Shown here piece by piece: positions 46,081 to 57,109 of a DNA stretch of 64,000 nucleotides. Position 1 is the stretch's first letter, and each line of letters starts with the position of its first letter. Under the pieces are notes generated by a model. It was not told the DNA's origin. It was given only the letters and a program-made list of their open reading frames with translations, and did no database searches. This DNA is from Takakia lepidozioides. Taxonomy: Eukaryota > Streptophyta > Takakiopsida > Takakiales > Takakiaceae. The DNA lies in the NCBI GenBank assembly GCA_030704615.1, contig CM060733.1, positions 15,748,001 through 15,812,000 of the forward strand, written 5' to 3'. Position numbers and translations under genes: made by a program.

Positions 46081-46128
46081 TGGCATATGTTTTTTACCCC
46101 TTATTTTTTTTCCTTGTTTTTATATAAA

Positions 46129-46193
46129 ACTGACGTGACGCAGGCCCGCGTTAGCGTCGGATTTGACGCGACCTGGCGTCACGTCAGTGTGCA
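46129..46193. repeat. Inverted repeat ACTGACGTGACGC / GCGTCACGTCAGT
   Basis: The two 13-bp arms are perfect complements separated by about 40 bp of CpG-rich sequence that contains further GACGCG motifs. No element boundary or gene is evident. Confidence 0.6.
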
Positions 46194-46498
46194 ACCTTGG
46201 CCAGGAGTAGGTACACCATTGAGGTGGGTACACCATTCCCTCTTCAAATCCATCAAGGGAATTATGCTTGTACTGTTGTACTTTGAAAATGTGGGGGCTG
46301 GGCCTAAAGCCCATCCCCTTTTGGGGCCTACATATTGGGCAAACCACACATAACATATTGATGATTATGTAAATTCATTTCTAGAGGATAGGTGAAAACT
46401 TGGACCAATGCTCTGCTCCAAGGACCAATATAAGTCATACTCGGTGTCAATCCCTTACCCAGGTAGTTTTTGTCCCTTTGTGTTCCGTTAGAAATTGA

Positions 46499-47960
46499 GT
46501 GCAGGGTCAATGGCCACCAAGCTACGGAAAACACCATTTGCACCAAACCAAAAGCCATTTGCAACCTCCTGATGAGTTGGACAAAGATCCCGCAAAGCCT
46601 ACTCCTATTTTACGCTTAAATTTGGCTTGGAACCCATCCCCTGTTTTGGATAAGAATATGTGCATACCTACAGGACACGACAAGACATGACCAGCCTGCA
46701 CCTTCCTTAGAGACAATGTCTCTACCTGTTCATGATGAAGGTTTGGGGCATGCAGATCCTATAAAACAACAACCCTGCAAAGTTTCTCAGGAGAATATGG
46801 AAGCAATCACGGGTGGAGATAATGTTCCTTCTGATCCCAAACCCACGGGCTTCAACTTGTCATCAGCTTGGACAACGGTACATGATACAATCACAAGTTT
46901 TCTGGACACCAAGCTTGCAAATGCCAAAAATTCCACAAATATGGCCATGAAAAGTGCTGGCAAAAAGAAGTGACATCATGTTAGTGAGGAAGAGTCTCAC
47001 AAGACTTCTTTCTATGAGAGTGAGGAAGTGGCTCTAGTGTGTATGGAGATTCGTGGTTCAAGTGGTACTGATGACAACACATCTGATGATTTAGACACCG
47101 CAAATAGTTTTGGATGCCACGATGATGTAAAAGTGGGTATTGATGAGCCCAATATTGCAAAAAATCTACCTCCAACACATATTGCTCCCATGAAGGTATG
47201 CTTGCACTTGTATTGGTGAAGACCAACTTGTGAGGTTATCGCAGATTTATTACAAGCATACTTGTCAATTTGGCCTATTCCATATTGGTGATCCACTAAT
47301 GGCATTGCATGTTACCTTGTGTGCAGAGGGTTGACACATTGGCCATTTCCTTGAAGGTGGATGTGGGGGAGAAAAGGGATTAGTTGGCCAAGATCATTCT
47401 TTGGGGATGGAGAAGGCTGCACCCATCATAGAGTCACAAGTAAAATTTCAGTAGATAATACTGAAGTTGAATTCGTGTGCACCATGGCCAGTCCTGTAAA
47501 ATATAGAGGTACAAGACTGTTTCCTTCTAGTTGTGGCTTTGGGACAACTCCCTCATGTGCTGAATAGATATTGCTTGTGTGCAGATTGCACTACCTGCTA
47601 AAGGTGAAGACGACTCGTAATTGGCAGCATGACTTGCGTGGTTTGAGTATTCGGCACTTGGATCCAAGTATCCAAGATATGAAGGGACAAGATGCAACTG
47701 CCATCACGACATTTATGGATGCCATGAACTCCTTGTATGAGTATAGTCCAATGCATGTTAACAAAGATTTTGTTTTTGAAGGCATCTAGCAGGATACTGA
47801 AAACCGAGCGTGGACGTTTGAAAAACATTAAATGGAAGAAGAAAGGTAACAAGCCATTCAATTGTGAAAAGGATTTGGCACAACAACAGATTGCGATTTT
47901 CATGACTGCCATTTGTGTGCAATCATGGCAGATCTGTCTACAAAATGCCATATGCAGACG
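46499..47960 (+). pseudogene. Unidentified exon-like fragments
   Basis: Coding-like pieces at 46716-46970 and about 46985-47199 (acidic, SGTDDNTSDDLDTANSFG, ending at donor AAG|GTATGC), about 47327-47507 and about 47583-47788 (LRGLSIRHLDPSIQDMKGQD) are separated by introns whose acceptors read TGTGTGCAG. Stops between pieces suggest decay. I recognise no domain. The same TGTGTGCAG acceptor style and open-frame texture occur in the methyltransferase-like locus, so it may be part of a related repeated family, but this is a guess. Confidence 0.35.
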
Positions 47961-47979
47961 CAAAGGACATTGCAGTTGA

Positions 47980-48315
47980 CATGTAGATGCGGGGAAGTCG
48001 TACATGCGACTGTATGACTCTGCACTCTGCTCATATGAGGTCAAATTTGTTTGACCACGAATATTGACAGGGCAGATATGACGAGTAGTCACGGACACCA
48101 CTATACTGGAATGACGTGTGCATATGAATAGATGCACATATGACTACATGACTATGACTTCGTGTTTTTTTTAAGAAATTTGGAAAACAAAAGTTATATG
48201 AATGACTCCGAGGTTGACGTCGACTTATTGGTGATTTATAAAACGGCGGTCGCTTTATTTAAGAATACAAATAAAAATAAGTGACCGCTGCTAAATGGTG
48301 GTCGCTAAAATATTG
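47980..48315. repeat. ATGACT-rich segment and a foldback
   Basis: Several ATGACT and AGTCAT copies at 48000-48215 resemble the subterminal repeats of the CACTA-like element at 30211-31611, but CACTA termini are not visible. At 48244-48292 CGGTCGCTTTATTT and AAATAAGTGACCG form an imperfect hairpin, and GGTGGTCGCTAAAA follows. This could be the remnant of a related element. Confidence 0.4.
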
Positions 48316-48320
48316 AAAAA

Positions 48321-48322
<2 letters not shown>

Positions 48323-48402
<80 letters not shown>
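48323..48402. repeat. (GA)n microsatellite, about 40 units
   Basis: Pure AG repeats. The sequence just after it contains GGCGTAACTAAGAGCCAC, the exact reverse complement of the motif preceding the CT run at 19961. Confidence 0.95.
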
Positions 48403-48404
<2 letters not shown>

Positions 48405-48472
48405 CTCCGACCGTGGCCGGCGTAACTAAGAGCCACTTCGCCTCGCGGCTACTGCCCTTTTTCTGGTGGGCC

Positions 48473-49468
48473 TGTTAGAGGGCTGCTTGGGACTTAGACG
48501 CTTTTACGGGATCTGTGGGGTACCCTTAATTTTTACACAGACTGAGACCAACAGGAGCCTTAGGGGTGACAGCAACAGGCTTTAGGGGGGAAGATACACA
48601 GCCCGACACAGTCCATCACCCGACACAGTCACCACAGCCGTCACAGCTTTGCACAGCCAACACAGTCTGTCACAGTCCGACACAGCCGTCACAGCTTCGC
48701 ACAGCCAACACAGTCCGTCACAGCCAGTCACAGCCCGACACAGCCGCCACAGCTTCGCACAGCCCTACACAGCCCGACACAGCCAGTCACAGCCCGCCAT
48801 AGCCTGATACAGCCAGTCACAGCTCGGCACAGCTGGGGAACAGTTACCATTGGCAGGGAACGACTGTGGGGGAACGACATCTGAAAAAGGAACGTGTACT
48901 ACAGGGATAACGGTTAGTTAGGAAAGCGGTTAGAACAGCTTGTAAGTAGATAAAGCGAAGAGCGGGGACGTCTCGGGGATCACTTCTTGGGGGGGACTTC
49001 TGGCATCACGGCTTGGAAATAGAGGGGAGAGCACATCTCTGAGTGGAAAGATGAAGAGCATGGAGTAGGAGAAGTGACGATCTGTTGTTACTTGATGAAT
49101 GCAAGCTGTAGAATTGTAATGTAGAGTAGATAAGAGACACCATGACTTCAGCCTGATACTTGATAGATATTAATCTGATACATACTTCATACTCACACTG
49201 TGTAGAGAGACCTGAGTGAAGCTGTGGAATGAATGGATGGAACTTGATAGATTTATGAAGCAAACTGATACTTAATTGCAGATAGTAAGGTAACTCACTA
49301 ACATGAATGCGGGAATGAGTACAAATAGGAAACACCCCCATGATACACTAGTTGTAGGTCATGACTAATTGTTCTGAGCGGGCTGAGTGCTTAGAGATTT
49401 TCAACTCTTCTATCTTGGAGTTCCCACCTCGGATAGCGAAGGGATGGGTGAGTAAAAGCCGCGCGACA
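48473..49468 (+). repeat. 5' LTR (996 bp)
   Basis: Starts TGTTAGAGGGCTGC and ends GCGCGACA. It contains a CACAGCC minisatellite (48597-48835). It matches 60693-61717 along its length with scattered substitutions. An ATG inside it (49361) opens the first coding frame, which runs across the LTR end into the internal region. Confidence 0.9.
48597..48835. repeat. CACAGCC decamer-like minisatellite in the 5' LTR
   Basis: About 24 imperfect units of 7-11 bp on the theme CACAGCC(C/A)GA or CACAGCCAGT. The same theme occurs in the 3' LTR and again inside the element at 56192-56400. Confidence 0.9.
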
Positions 49469-50056
49469 TTTGGCGACCATACTAGGGAGTTGGGTCATGA
49501 ACAACCAGATGTGACAGGCATCTGGTGGGATCATGGTGGATGGAGAATTAAAGAATTTGATGTGAATCAAATTCCCTGTGAAACTGAGAAGGAAAGATTG
49601 TCCAAACGATTCTTTCAGAGGTTCTTGGAATTGCCAGACGGTTGTAAAGAAAACAATCTTAAAAGAGTGCATGATGCTGACCCTGAATGGGGTCTGGAGA
49701 AAGGAGTGATAAAGATTTATCAGGTGGCCTGTAGAGGAAGAGCACGTTGGTTACCAACACTGGTTTATGTGATAGCATTGTTATCCATTAAGCGAGTAGA
49801 GTTTGAAGGCTGGGAGGAAAGAAAGGTGAATGTTTATACTCATATGCATGAAGAGCTTGTACTGGTAAAGAATTGGATTCCAAAGGATATTTTGTGGATC
49901 AAACTCACACCAAGAACAGCTTTCCAGACTTGTTTGCCATATGGTTATATGGTAACGGAGACTTCTAGTATAGCCAAGGGTGCATTGAAGCTTGAAAGAA
50001 ACCCAGGCATATACGAGAGATATTACAGAAGAGAGTTTTGGTTATTGCCACATTAA
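49361..50056 (+). pseudogene. Gag N-terminal region, starting inside the LTR
   Basis: 231 residues from an ATG in the LTR, through the primer-binding site, to a stop at 50054-50056. Features include GIWWDHGGWRIKEFDVNQIP and WLPTLVYVIALLSIKRVEFE. The related frame in another phase continues (YLKANYPYLWERGIDIGESS, after a stop near 50091) and leads into the main gag frame, so an indel splits what was probably one gag protein. The 3' LTR keeps the same opening codons. I recognise no known domain in this N-terminal part. Confidence 0.55.
49471..49488 (+). other. Primer-binding site
   Basis: TGGCGACCATACTAGGGA lies 2 bp past the LTR end. TGG pairs with the CCA end of a tRNA primer. The tRNA species is not determined, though plant LTR elements with TGGCGA sites are known. 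Confidence 0.7.
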
Positions 50057-50093
50057 AAGAAATGAAATACATGGGACATGAGTGATGAAAGAT

Positions 50094-51643
50094 AAGCTAG
50101 ACTCCAGAGATATTCAGCAAAAAGAGAAAGCTATCTGAAAGCTAATTATCCATATCTTTGGGAGAGAGGAATAGACATAGGGGAATCATCTGGACCTCTC
50201 ACACCATTAAGATCAGAGAGTACATCACCCATACCGGAAGAACTAGAGTTGGATGCCACTCCTTCTTTTTCCTTGCAAGAAAGATTAAGAAAATTGGTAC
50301 GGGAAGAAGATCAATCACGAGGTGAAAGATCTGAGGTACATCCCTGGATAAAAGATTTGACAGAAATCTTTGATAAGAGTTGGCATGGAACACCAAAAGC
50401 AGGAACTCCAGTTTCTGAAGCGGAGGGTGAAGAAGGAGGAGAGGATGTGGCAGAGCCAACGGAGAGTTCAGACTCTCCAACACCATTGCAGTTGAGTTAC
50501 ATGAGTGAAGAAGAAACCCAAGGACAGAACTTGGAGGATGAAAATAGAGAGAAGAAATTGGAAGAGGAAGAGTATGAAGAAGTAGACCCAACAGCTGAGG
50601 TTGAGACTACAACCAGGACATTCCAACCCATTGGACCCGGATCAAGTGGAACACTTGGATCACAGGCCAACGAAGGTGTCGGCTCAGGGGGATCAGGCGG
50701 GCTGCCTGGATCTGGCTCTGGGGGGACAGGGAGTGTGGGAAGTAGTGCAACTGGAGCTGGGAATACTGTGAATATCGTGGGGCCAGTAGCAGGGAGTGCT
50801 CAGGGGCCACCACTGGGTGGAAGATCCACCACAACTACAATAGGTCCTCAAGGACCAGCACCAGCAAGGGTGCCAGCACCTGTCAGTGGGCAGAAGGTAG
50901 GGCCACAGATGGCGTTACAACCAACACGGGCAAAACCACCTTTTCCAATATATTCAGGAAAAGGGGATCCTGATGTACACATTAGCCAATTTGAGCACAT
51001 GTGTATAGTGAACAATGAGAATGGCAATGATGCCAAGATGAGATTGTTTCTTTGTTCACTTATCAAGAAAGCAAGTGAATGGTATGCAAGATTCCTTGAT
51101 AATCATTTCCTAACCTGGAATGGCTTGAATATAGCATTCCAAAATAGGTTCAGGACAAGTAAAACTGAGGATGAAGTGTATGGAAGTTTACAACAGTTAA
51201 AGCAAAAGAAGCATGAAACTGTTGAGGAGTATATGGAAAAGATGGAATTGATGATGAAAAAGCTGGCTGCTGTACCAGCACCAGGTTTACAGAAGACTTG
51301 GTTTGTGAGTGGAGTAAGACCAGAGTTGCAAAAGAAAGTGGATATGTTACCCCATAATACAGTGGAGGAGGCATTTGAAACAGCAAACAGAATTGAGCAA
51401 TTGGGAATGCTCAGGAGAGAGAAAAGGGATGATGAGGACTCTGAGGATGAGTCAGATGAAGAAGAAGAGCAAGAACTGAAAAGGAAGAGTAAGAGAAAGG
51501 AGAAGTTGAAGAGGGATAACTATGAGAAAATATTAGAAGAAATCTTGAAGAAGTATGCCACAGAGGCTGCAACACATTGGAGGAAGGGTGTTTGGTGTGC
51601 AAAGTGCCAGAATGAAGCCATACCACCACTGAATGCCACATAA
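50094..51643 (+). pseudogene. Gag core of the 13-kb retrotransposon
   Basis: Open from about 50094 with no ATG in a clear position. Acidic and Gly/Ser-rich linkers (EDENREKKLEEEEYEEVDPT and a GSGGSGGLPGSGSGGTGS-like tract) precede the retrotransposon gag core (PF03732): FPIYSGKGDPDVHISQFEHM, KKASEWYARFLDNHFLTWNG, FQNRFRT and VEEYMEKMELMMKKL, then an acidic/Lys-rich segment. The frame shifts inside the first zinc knuckle (CAKCQNE, near 51612) and stops at 51641-51643. The core would form the virus-like particle. Confidence 0.85.
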
Positions 51644-52557
51644 AGGAGAAACATTGTACCATCTGTAAGATGGATAACCATTCTACTGAGAATTGTTACT
51701 ACAACAGAAGGACAGCTGCAAGAGAACCTAGGCAAGTAAGGGTGCATCAAGTGCAGCCCCAGCCAAGAAGAAACAATGATCAAGACCACTATGGTAGGCC
51801 TGGTGGTTATAACAATGGCATGGAAGGGAGAGGTAATTCAAGAGGGAATTACCAAGGAAATTCCAGAGGCAACTATCAGGGTAATCCAAGGGGGAATTAC
51901 CAGCCAGGGAATCAGGATTACAGAAATAATCCAAGAGCAGACCAAGGGCGAGGACCCAATGGTGAAGAACTGTGTTACTATTGTAATCAGCCAGGACATC
52001 GCAAGGCAGCCTGTTCATTTAGACACCAGAATGAGATGAGAGCTCCTGTGAATGAGGGCCCAGTGGTGGCAGCTCACATGGTTAGGCCATGTGTTGTACC
52101 AGAAGTAAGTACAATGATAGTAACAAGAAGCAAAGCCAAACTAATACCTCCAGTAGTTGAGGAAGATGATGATAATGAAGATGGCAGTGATCTGCCTGAA
52201 GATGATGAGGCTTGGAGAGATGAGAAGGAACTCCACAAGGACGTGGCAGATACCATAAGGGAAATGCAGAAGAGTACTGATATTCCTGTGGCAGATTCCT
52301 CTGATTCTGATGGAGAAGAAGAAGTGAGTGAGGATGAAAGGAAAAAAGAAGTTGTAGACATGCAAAGTAATGAAGGGACTTTGGCTGAAGTAATATGCCA
52401 GACCAAAGGAGAGATTACCATTGGACAGCTATTGGCTGTGGCACCTTATTGTAGACACAGGCTGTATCAAGCAATCAATCGAATTGCCCAGGAGACAGGA
52501 AACACAGACCTGAACAGCAAGGTGACCAGTTATAATGTGAAGCCGGAAGGGCGTTAA
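51593..52557 (+). pseudogene. Gag C-terminal region with three zinc knuckles
   Basis: Knuckle 1 is split between frames (CAKC… then HTTTEC). Knuckle 2 is CTICKMDNHSTENC, and knuckle 3 is CYYCNQPGHRKAAC. All fit Cx2Cx4Hx4C. Between 2 and 3 is an Arg/Gly/Asn repeat of the NYQGN(P/S)RG type, likely RNA-binding. An acidic tail precedes ITIGQLLAVAPYCRHRLYQA, and the frame stops at 52557, just before the protease frame. Confidence 0.85.
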
Positions 52558-52563
52558 ACAGTC

Positions 52564-53427
52564 ATGGACTTTGATGATTCTATGCCAGTAATCCAATTGA
52601 GAATTGGAAGCACAGAACTAACTGATGTACTGATAGATGGAGGCTCTGGAGTAAATATCATGACAGACCAATTAAGGAAGAAGCTTGGTCTAAGTAACAT
52701 GAAACCAGCCCCATTTACAGTAACAATGGCAGATCAAAGAAGTGTACAGCCATTGGGATTGATAAGAGGAGTTAAGATACAGATACAGAAGATGATCTTT
52801 ATGATCACAGTAACTGTGTTGAAGATGGATGAAGTCATGGAGGCTTACTCCTTATTATTGGGACGTCCGTGGCTGAAACATGCCAGGGTATTCCATGACT
52901 GGAATTCTCAGTTACTAACTGTGCATAATGGGATGCATGAGATACAAATTACCACTAAGAAATCTAGTAGATTACCTGCTACGAGAAGACCTCGAGGGGT
53001 CAGAGAGTATGACTGGAGGGAGGACTGGATGAGGAGCAGGAAGCTACCCTTCGCTGCACACCCAGAGTGGGAGCAGGTTGCAGAGATACGGCTGGAAAGC
53101 CTAAGTTGTTTAAGAGGTATCTGCTGTGGTGTAGTGTCAGCAATACCAATTGAAGAGGAAACCAGCAGTTACCCATCACATTTCTATGAAGAAAGAGAAG
53201 GAGAAATGGAAATCCTAGAGGAACCAGCCACTGTGAGTTTACAGGATGAAGTGGTGACTGGTTGGACAATCACAGCTGATGAGCAAGTGAGGGAAGTGAA
53301 TGTGGGAACTGAAGAGGAACCGAGGATGGTGAAGGTAGGAGCTGATTTGGAGCCAGAATTCTTTGAAGAAGCTAAGAGTTTGTTATCAAATACAGAGATG
53401 TATTTGCTTGGAGCTACGAGGATCTAA
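52564..53427 (+). pseudogene. Retrotransposon aspartic protease and linker
   Basis: The frame opens with an ATG and reads IQLRIGSTELTDVLIDGGSG then VNIMTDQLRKKLGL. DGGSG replaces the usual D-S/T-G-A active site, as in plant Tat-type elements. SLLLGRPWLKHARVFHDW is the conserved protease C-terminus. The remaining acidic linker leads to the RT. A frameshift near 53395 ends this frame (stop 53427), and the following YEDLKGIPPEICQHKIELE is in another frame. Confidence 0.85.
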
Positions 53428-54941
53428 AAGGGATACCACCTGAGATCTGTCAGCATAAGATTGAACTGGAACCAGGGTCAGTACCAATCAAGCAGGCAAG
53501 GTACAGAATGAATCCCAACTATGCACAGAAGGTTGGAGAAGAGATCAAGAAGTTGACTGAGGCTAAGTTTATATACCCGATAGAGTATACAACTTGGTTG
53601 TCACCCATTGTGATAGTTCTCAAGAAAAATGGTAAACTGAAAGTTTGTGTGAATTATAAGAAGTTGAATGCTTGCACGAAGAAAGATCCTTTTCCTTTAC
53701 CATTCACAGAAGCGGTATTGGACACTGTGGCAGGCCATGAGATGTACTCATTCATGGATGCTTCAGTGGTTATAATCAAGTGCAAGTGGCAGAAGAAGAC
53801 CAGGGAAAGACAGCTTTCATCACAGACTGGGGTGCTTATGCATACAAAGTCATGCCCTTTGGACTTTGTAATGCACCAGCAACCTTTCAGAGAGTGATAA
53901 GTGAATCTTTTCATGAGTATCTGGATGATTTCATGCAGGTGTTCTTGGATGATTTAGTGTGTACAGCTCTAAGAATGAGCACTTGCATAAATTGAGTTAT
54001 GTCTGGCCAGATGCAGGATGAGAGGTCTGGGCCTGAATCCAGAGAAGTGTACTTTCTGTGTGAACTCAGGGGTGCTTTTGGGACACATTGTGTGTAAGAG
54101 GGGACTTCTTGTGGATCCCAAGAAACAGAGGCCATTAAAAGCCTCTCCACCACTAGTAAATGTTAGAGTCTAAGGAGATTCCTTGGGCAAACCAGTTATT
54201 ACAGAAGATTTGTCAAAAGGTATGCACAAGTAGCAACACCATTGAGCAAGCTTCTGAAGAAAGATGCAGTGTTTGCATGGACAGCTGAATGTCAACAGGC
54301 TTTTGAGGAACTTACATTGTCAGTAACAACTACACCTGTGCTGATTAACCCTCACTGGCATGTAGTATTTCATGTTTCATGTGATGCCTCAGGAGAAGCA
54401 TTGGGAGCAGTGTTAGCCAGAATGTTACAGGAAATATAGATTCACCTGTGTACTATGCTAGCAGGTTGATGAACAGTGCTGAAAGGAACTATAGCACAAC
54501 TGAAAGAGAAACACTGGCAATTATTTAAGTAGTCAAGAAATTTAGGCATTACCTATTGGGAAGAAAGTTTATGTTTATGTGGATCACCAGGCTCTGATAT
54601 ATCTGGTGAACAAACCTTTGATAAGTGGAAGGATAGCAAGGTGGTTAATAATCTTGCACGAGTTTGAGTTCGAGGTTGTTTACAAGCCTCGCCGTTTGCA
54701 TCTTGTGGCAGATCATTTGTCACGACTAACAACAGGAGAAGCCGCCACAGGAGTAGACAATCAGTTACCTGATGCGAGTTTATTTGTAATGGAGGTGCAA
54801 GGAAGTGCAGATGAATGGTTAGATTGGCAGTGGCCAATCAGATACTACCTTACTCATGGTCAGTGCCCACCTAGTTATGGTAAGGAGCAGAGGAAGAAAA
54901 TCGCTATCAAGGCTTTACCTTATACTATGGTAGGAGCATAA
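53400..54941 (+). pseudogene. Reverse transcriptase and RNase H, broken
   Basis: Segments: LKGIPPEICQHKIELEPGSV and SPIVIVLKKNGKLKVCVNYK (to 53750); after a frameshift, FSGYNQVQVAEEDQGKTAF, VMPFGLCNAPATFQ and the catalytic FLDDL (53948-53962); after further shifts, the connection LSKLLKKDAVFAWTAECQQA; RNase H VSCDASGEALGAVLA (54385) and ERNYSTTERETLAI; then EVVYKPRRLHLVADHLSRL (54579-54941). Active-site residues survive locally, but at least four frameshifts or stops prevent a full-length enzyme. Confidence 0.85.
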
Positions 54942-54989
54942 TGTATAAGCTAGGGACCTGATGGAGTACTTAAACGATGCTTGTACCAC

Positions 54990-56150
54990 CATGAAGTAAA
55001 ATAAAGTTTTGGAGGAAGTTCATAAAGGAGTGGCTGGAGGTCATTTTGGAGAAGAACTACCAGTAGGAAGATACTACTTGCAGGTTACTAGTGACCTACT
55101 TTGTTCAAAGATGTACACAAGTATTGTCAGAGTTGTGATGAATGTCAGAGGCTAGGACCTTTGCAGAGATCTGGGAAGATGGCTTTGCATCCTACGATGC
55201 CTACTGAACCATTTCAGAAATGGGACTAGACTTTGTTGGACCAATTAACCACCAGCCAAGAATACACAGAACAGTACATAATTACGGCCACTGATTATAC
55301 TATGAAGTGGGTTGAAAGCTAAAGCTTTGAGGGACAACACAAGCCAAGTCCACAGCAGGTTCCTGTATGAGAACATTACTTACACGATTGGCTGTCCTTG
55401 GAATTTATCAGTGATCATGGAAGTCACTTCATTAATGAGACCATTGAACTATTGGACTAAAGAGTTCATGATTGTGCATAGGAAGAGTACAACATATTTA
55501 CCCACAGGGTAATGGGCAGGGCAGAGGCTACCAACAAAATACTATGTACTATCTTGGCTAAGATAGTCAATGGAAACAGAACGGATTGCAATACAAAGCT
55601 GCTGACAGCTTTGTGGTCATACAGGACTTCATATAAAGTCAACCACTAAGTATACACCATTCTAATTAGTTTTATGGTAAGGAAGCTTTACTTCCAGTGG
55701 AATTCCTGTTACCTACCATGAGAACGGAATGGGGAAAGAGAATGGAATTGCAAGATTCAATTAAGGTCAGGAAACATGAATTATACCATGTGGAAGAAGT
55801 ACGTGCTGATGCAGCTGATAACATGACCAGAATTCAGATGAAGAAAAGGAACAGTTTGATGAAGGCAAGTTAAAGACTTTTAAGACGGGAGATTTGGTTC
55901 TCTGGTTCAGAAGGGGAAGATTAAAGCTTCTAAGCTTAAATCACCATGGAAAGGACCTTATGTCATAGAAGATGTATGATAACAACACCGCCATGTTACA
56001 AAACATTAACAAAGAGATGCTGGAAGAGTCAATGCAATAAGTTGAAGGGTACAGTGGTATCCATGACAAACCATTGCAGCATGATTTGCATGTTGAAACG
56101 CAAGAAGCAGTCACGGGCTGCGCCAGTGATACCAACAGAGTATGGCACTT
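54990..56150 (+). pseudogene. Integrase remnant
   Basis: Degraded integrase in three frames: CDECQRLGPLQRSGK (the CC half of the HHCC zinc domain, about 55133), PFQKWGLDFVGPI (start of the catalytic core), then pieces of the core with stops every 20-60 codons. A C-terminal stretch gives WKGPYVIEDV (about 55945), typical of gypsy integrase tails. The catalytic D,D-35-E triad cannot be read in one frame. Confidence 0.75.
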
Positions 56151-56191
56151 GTCGCTAGGCCGAGCGTATATGACCAGGGTGGGTACAAGCG

Positions 56192-56400
56192 CAGTCACAG
56201 ACGGCGCGGCACAGCCTATCACAGCCCATCACGCACAGCCTATCACAGCCCATCACAGGCGACACAGCCTATCACTAACCTACCACAGCGTGTCACAGCC
56301 TATCAAGCTTACCACAGTGCCACACAGCCTATCACAGCGTACCACAGTATGACACAGCCTGTCACAGCTCAACACAGCCTACTGGGGTTACACAGTCCAT
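56192..56400. repeat. Internal CACAGCC minisatellite
   Basis: About 20 units such as CACAGCCTATCACAGCC. The theme is the same as in both LTRs, though the consensus differs (CCTATCA here, CCCGACA in the LTRs). It marks the border between pol and the 3' coding region. Confidence 0.85.
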
Positions 56401-57109
56401 AGGATCCGTGACAGGTGGACGTGGGTTAACATCCGGACAGTGGCCGGCGGAAAAGTGGACGGAGGCACGTTTAGAAATGGACACGTGGACGCCAGGGCGA
56501 GACACACAGCCGGACATGGATTGCAAGAGCGAGTGTCATCAAGGAAGAAGACAAAATTGGCCGTCAAAGTACCTACCCGCACATTAACTTATTATGGGCC
56601 CATTAATGCATACGGGAAAGGGTAACGAACCCTTTAAAAGTACCGAAAAGCAAAATCCATGTCACATGTGCTATCCTAGTGGACAGTCCAGAGTGGAAAT
56701 CCATGGAAGGAAATTAAATTACAAAACAAATCACAAAGCCAACAGCCAATCATGAGCCAGAATTACCTGCAGAAGGTATTTTCCAAGAAGCAAAATCAAG
56801 AAATTGGAAGGATTCTGCGCGCAAGAGTCGGCGTCGTTCTAAGTAACGGGCGTCTCGTCAGGAGAGACAATCAAAGCTATAGCTTTGAAGCTATGGCGGA
56901 AATAACAGACTACACGCTCGCTTACTACTTACGCACACAGTGGCACAAGGACAGACGAACGCAGAGTACATTTTCTCTAAATCGCTACTTGCAAGCCCCG
57001 CAGGCTTACAAGCACTTACCCATTTCATTCTTCGCCAACCATACTTTTATGCTTTGTGCCCTGCAGGCGTTCTTCAGTTGTTGCAACCAAAACTTTCTGT
57101 TTGTCCAGA
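56401..57109 (+). other. Pol-to-3'-ORF spacer
   Basis: A plus-strand open frame at 56752-57291 (RILRARVGVVLSNGRLVRRD) has no domain I know. The stretch just before 57110 ends CTTTCTGTTTGTCCAG|AATGAAG, which looks like a 3' splice site directly in front of the next start codon. A spliced subgenomic message is possible. Confidence 0.35.

Noticed and set aside
48566-48802. Open frame rich in Thr/Ser/Gln in the LTR
   Set aside because: It is the translation of the CACAGCC minisatellite; the same occurs in the 3' LTR and at 56192.
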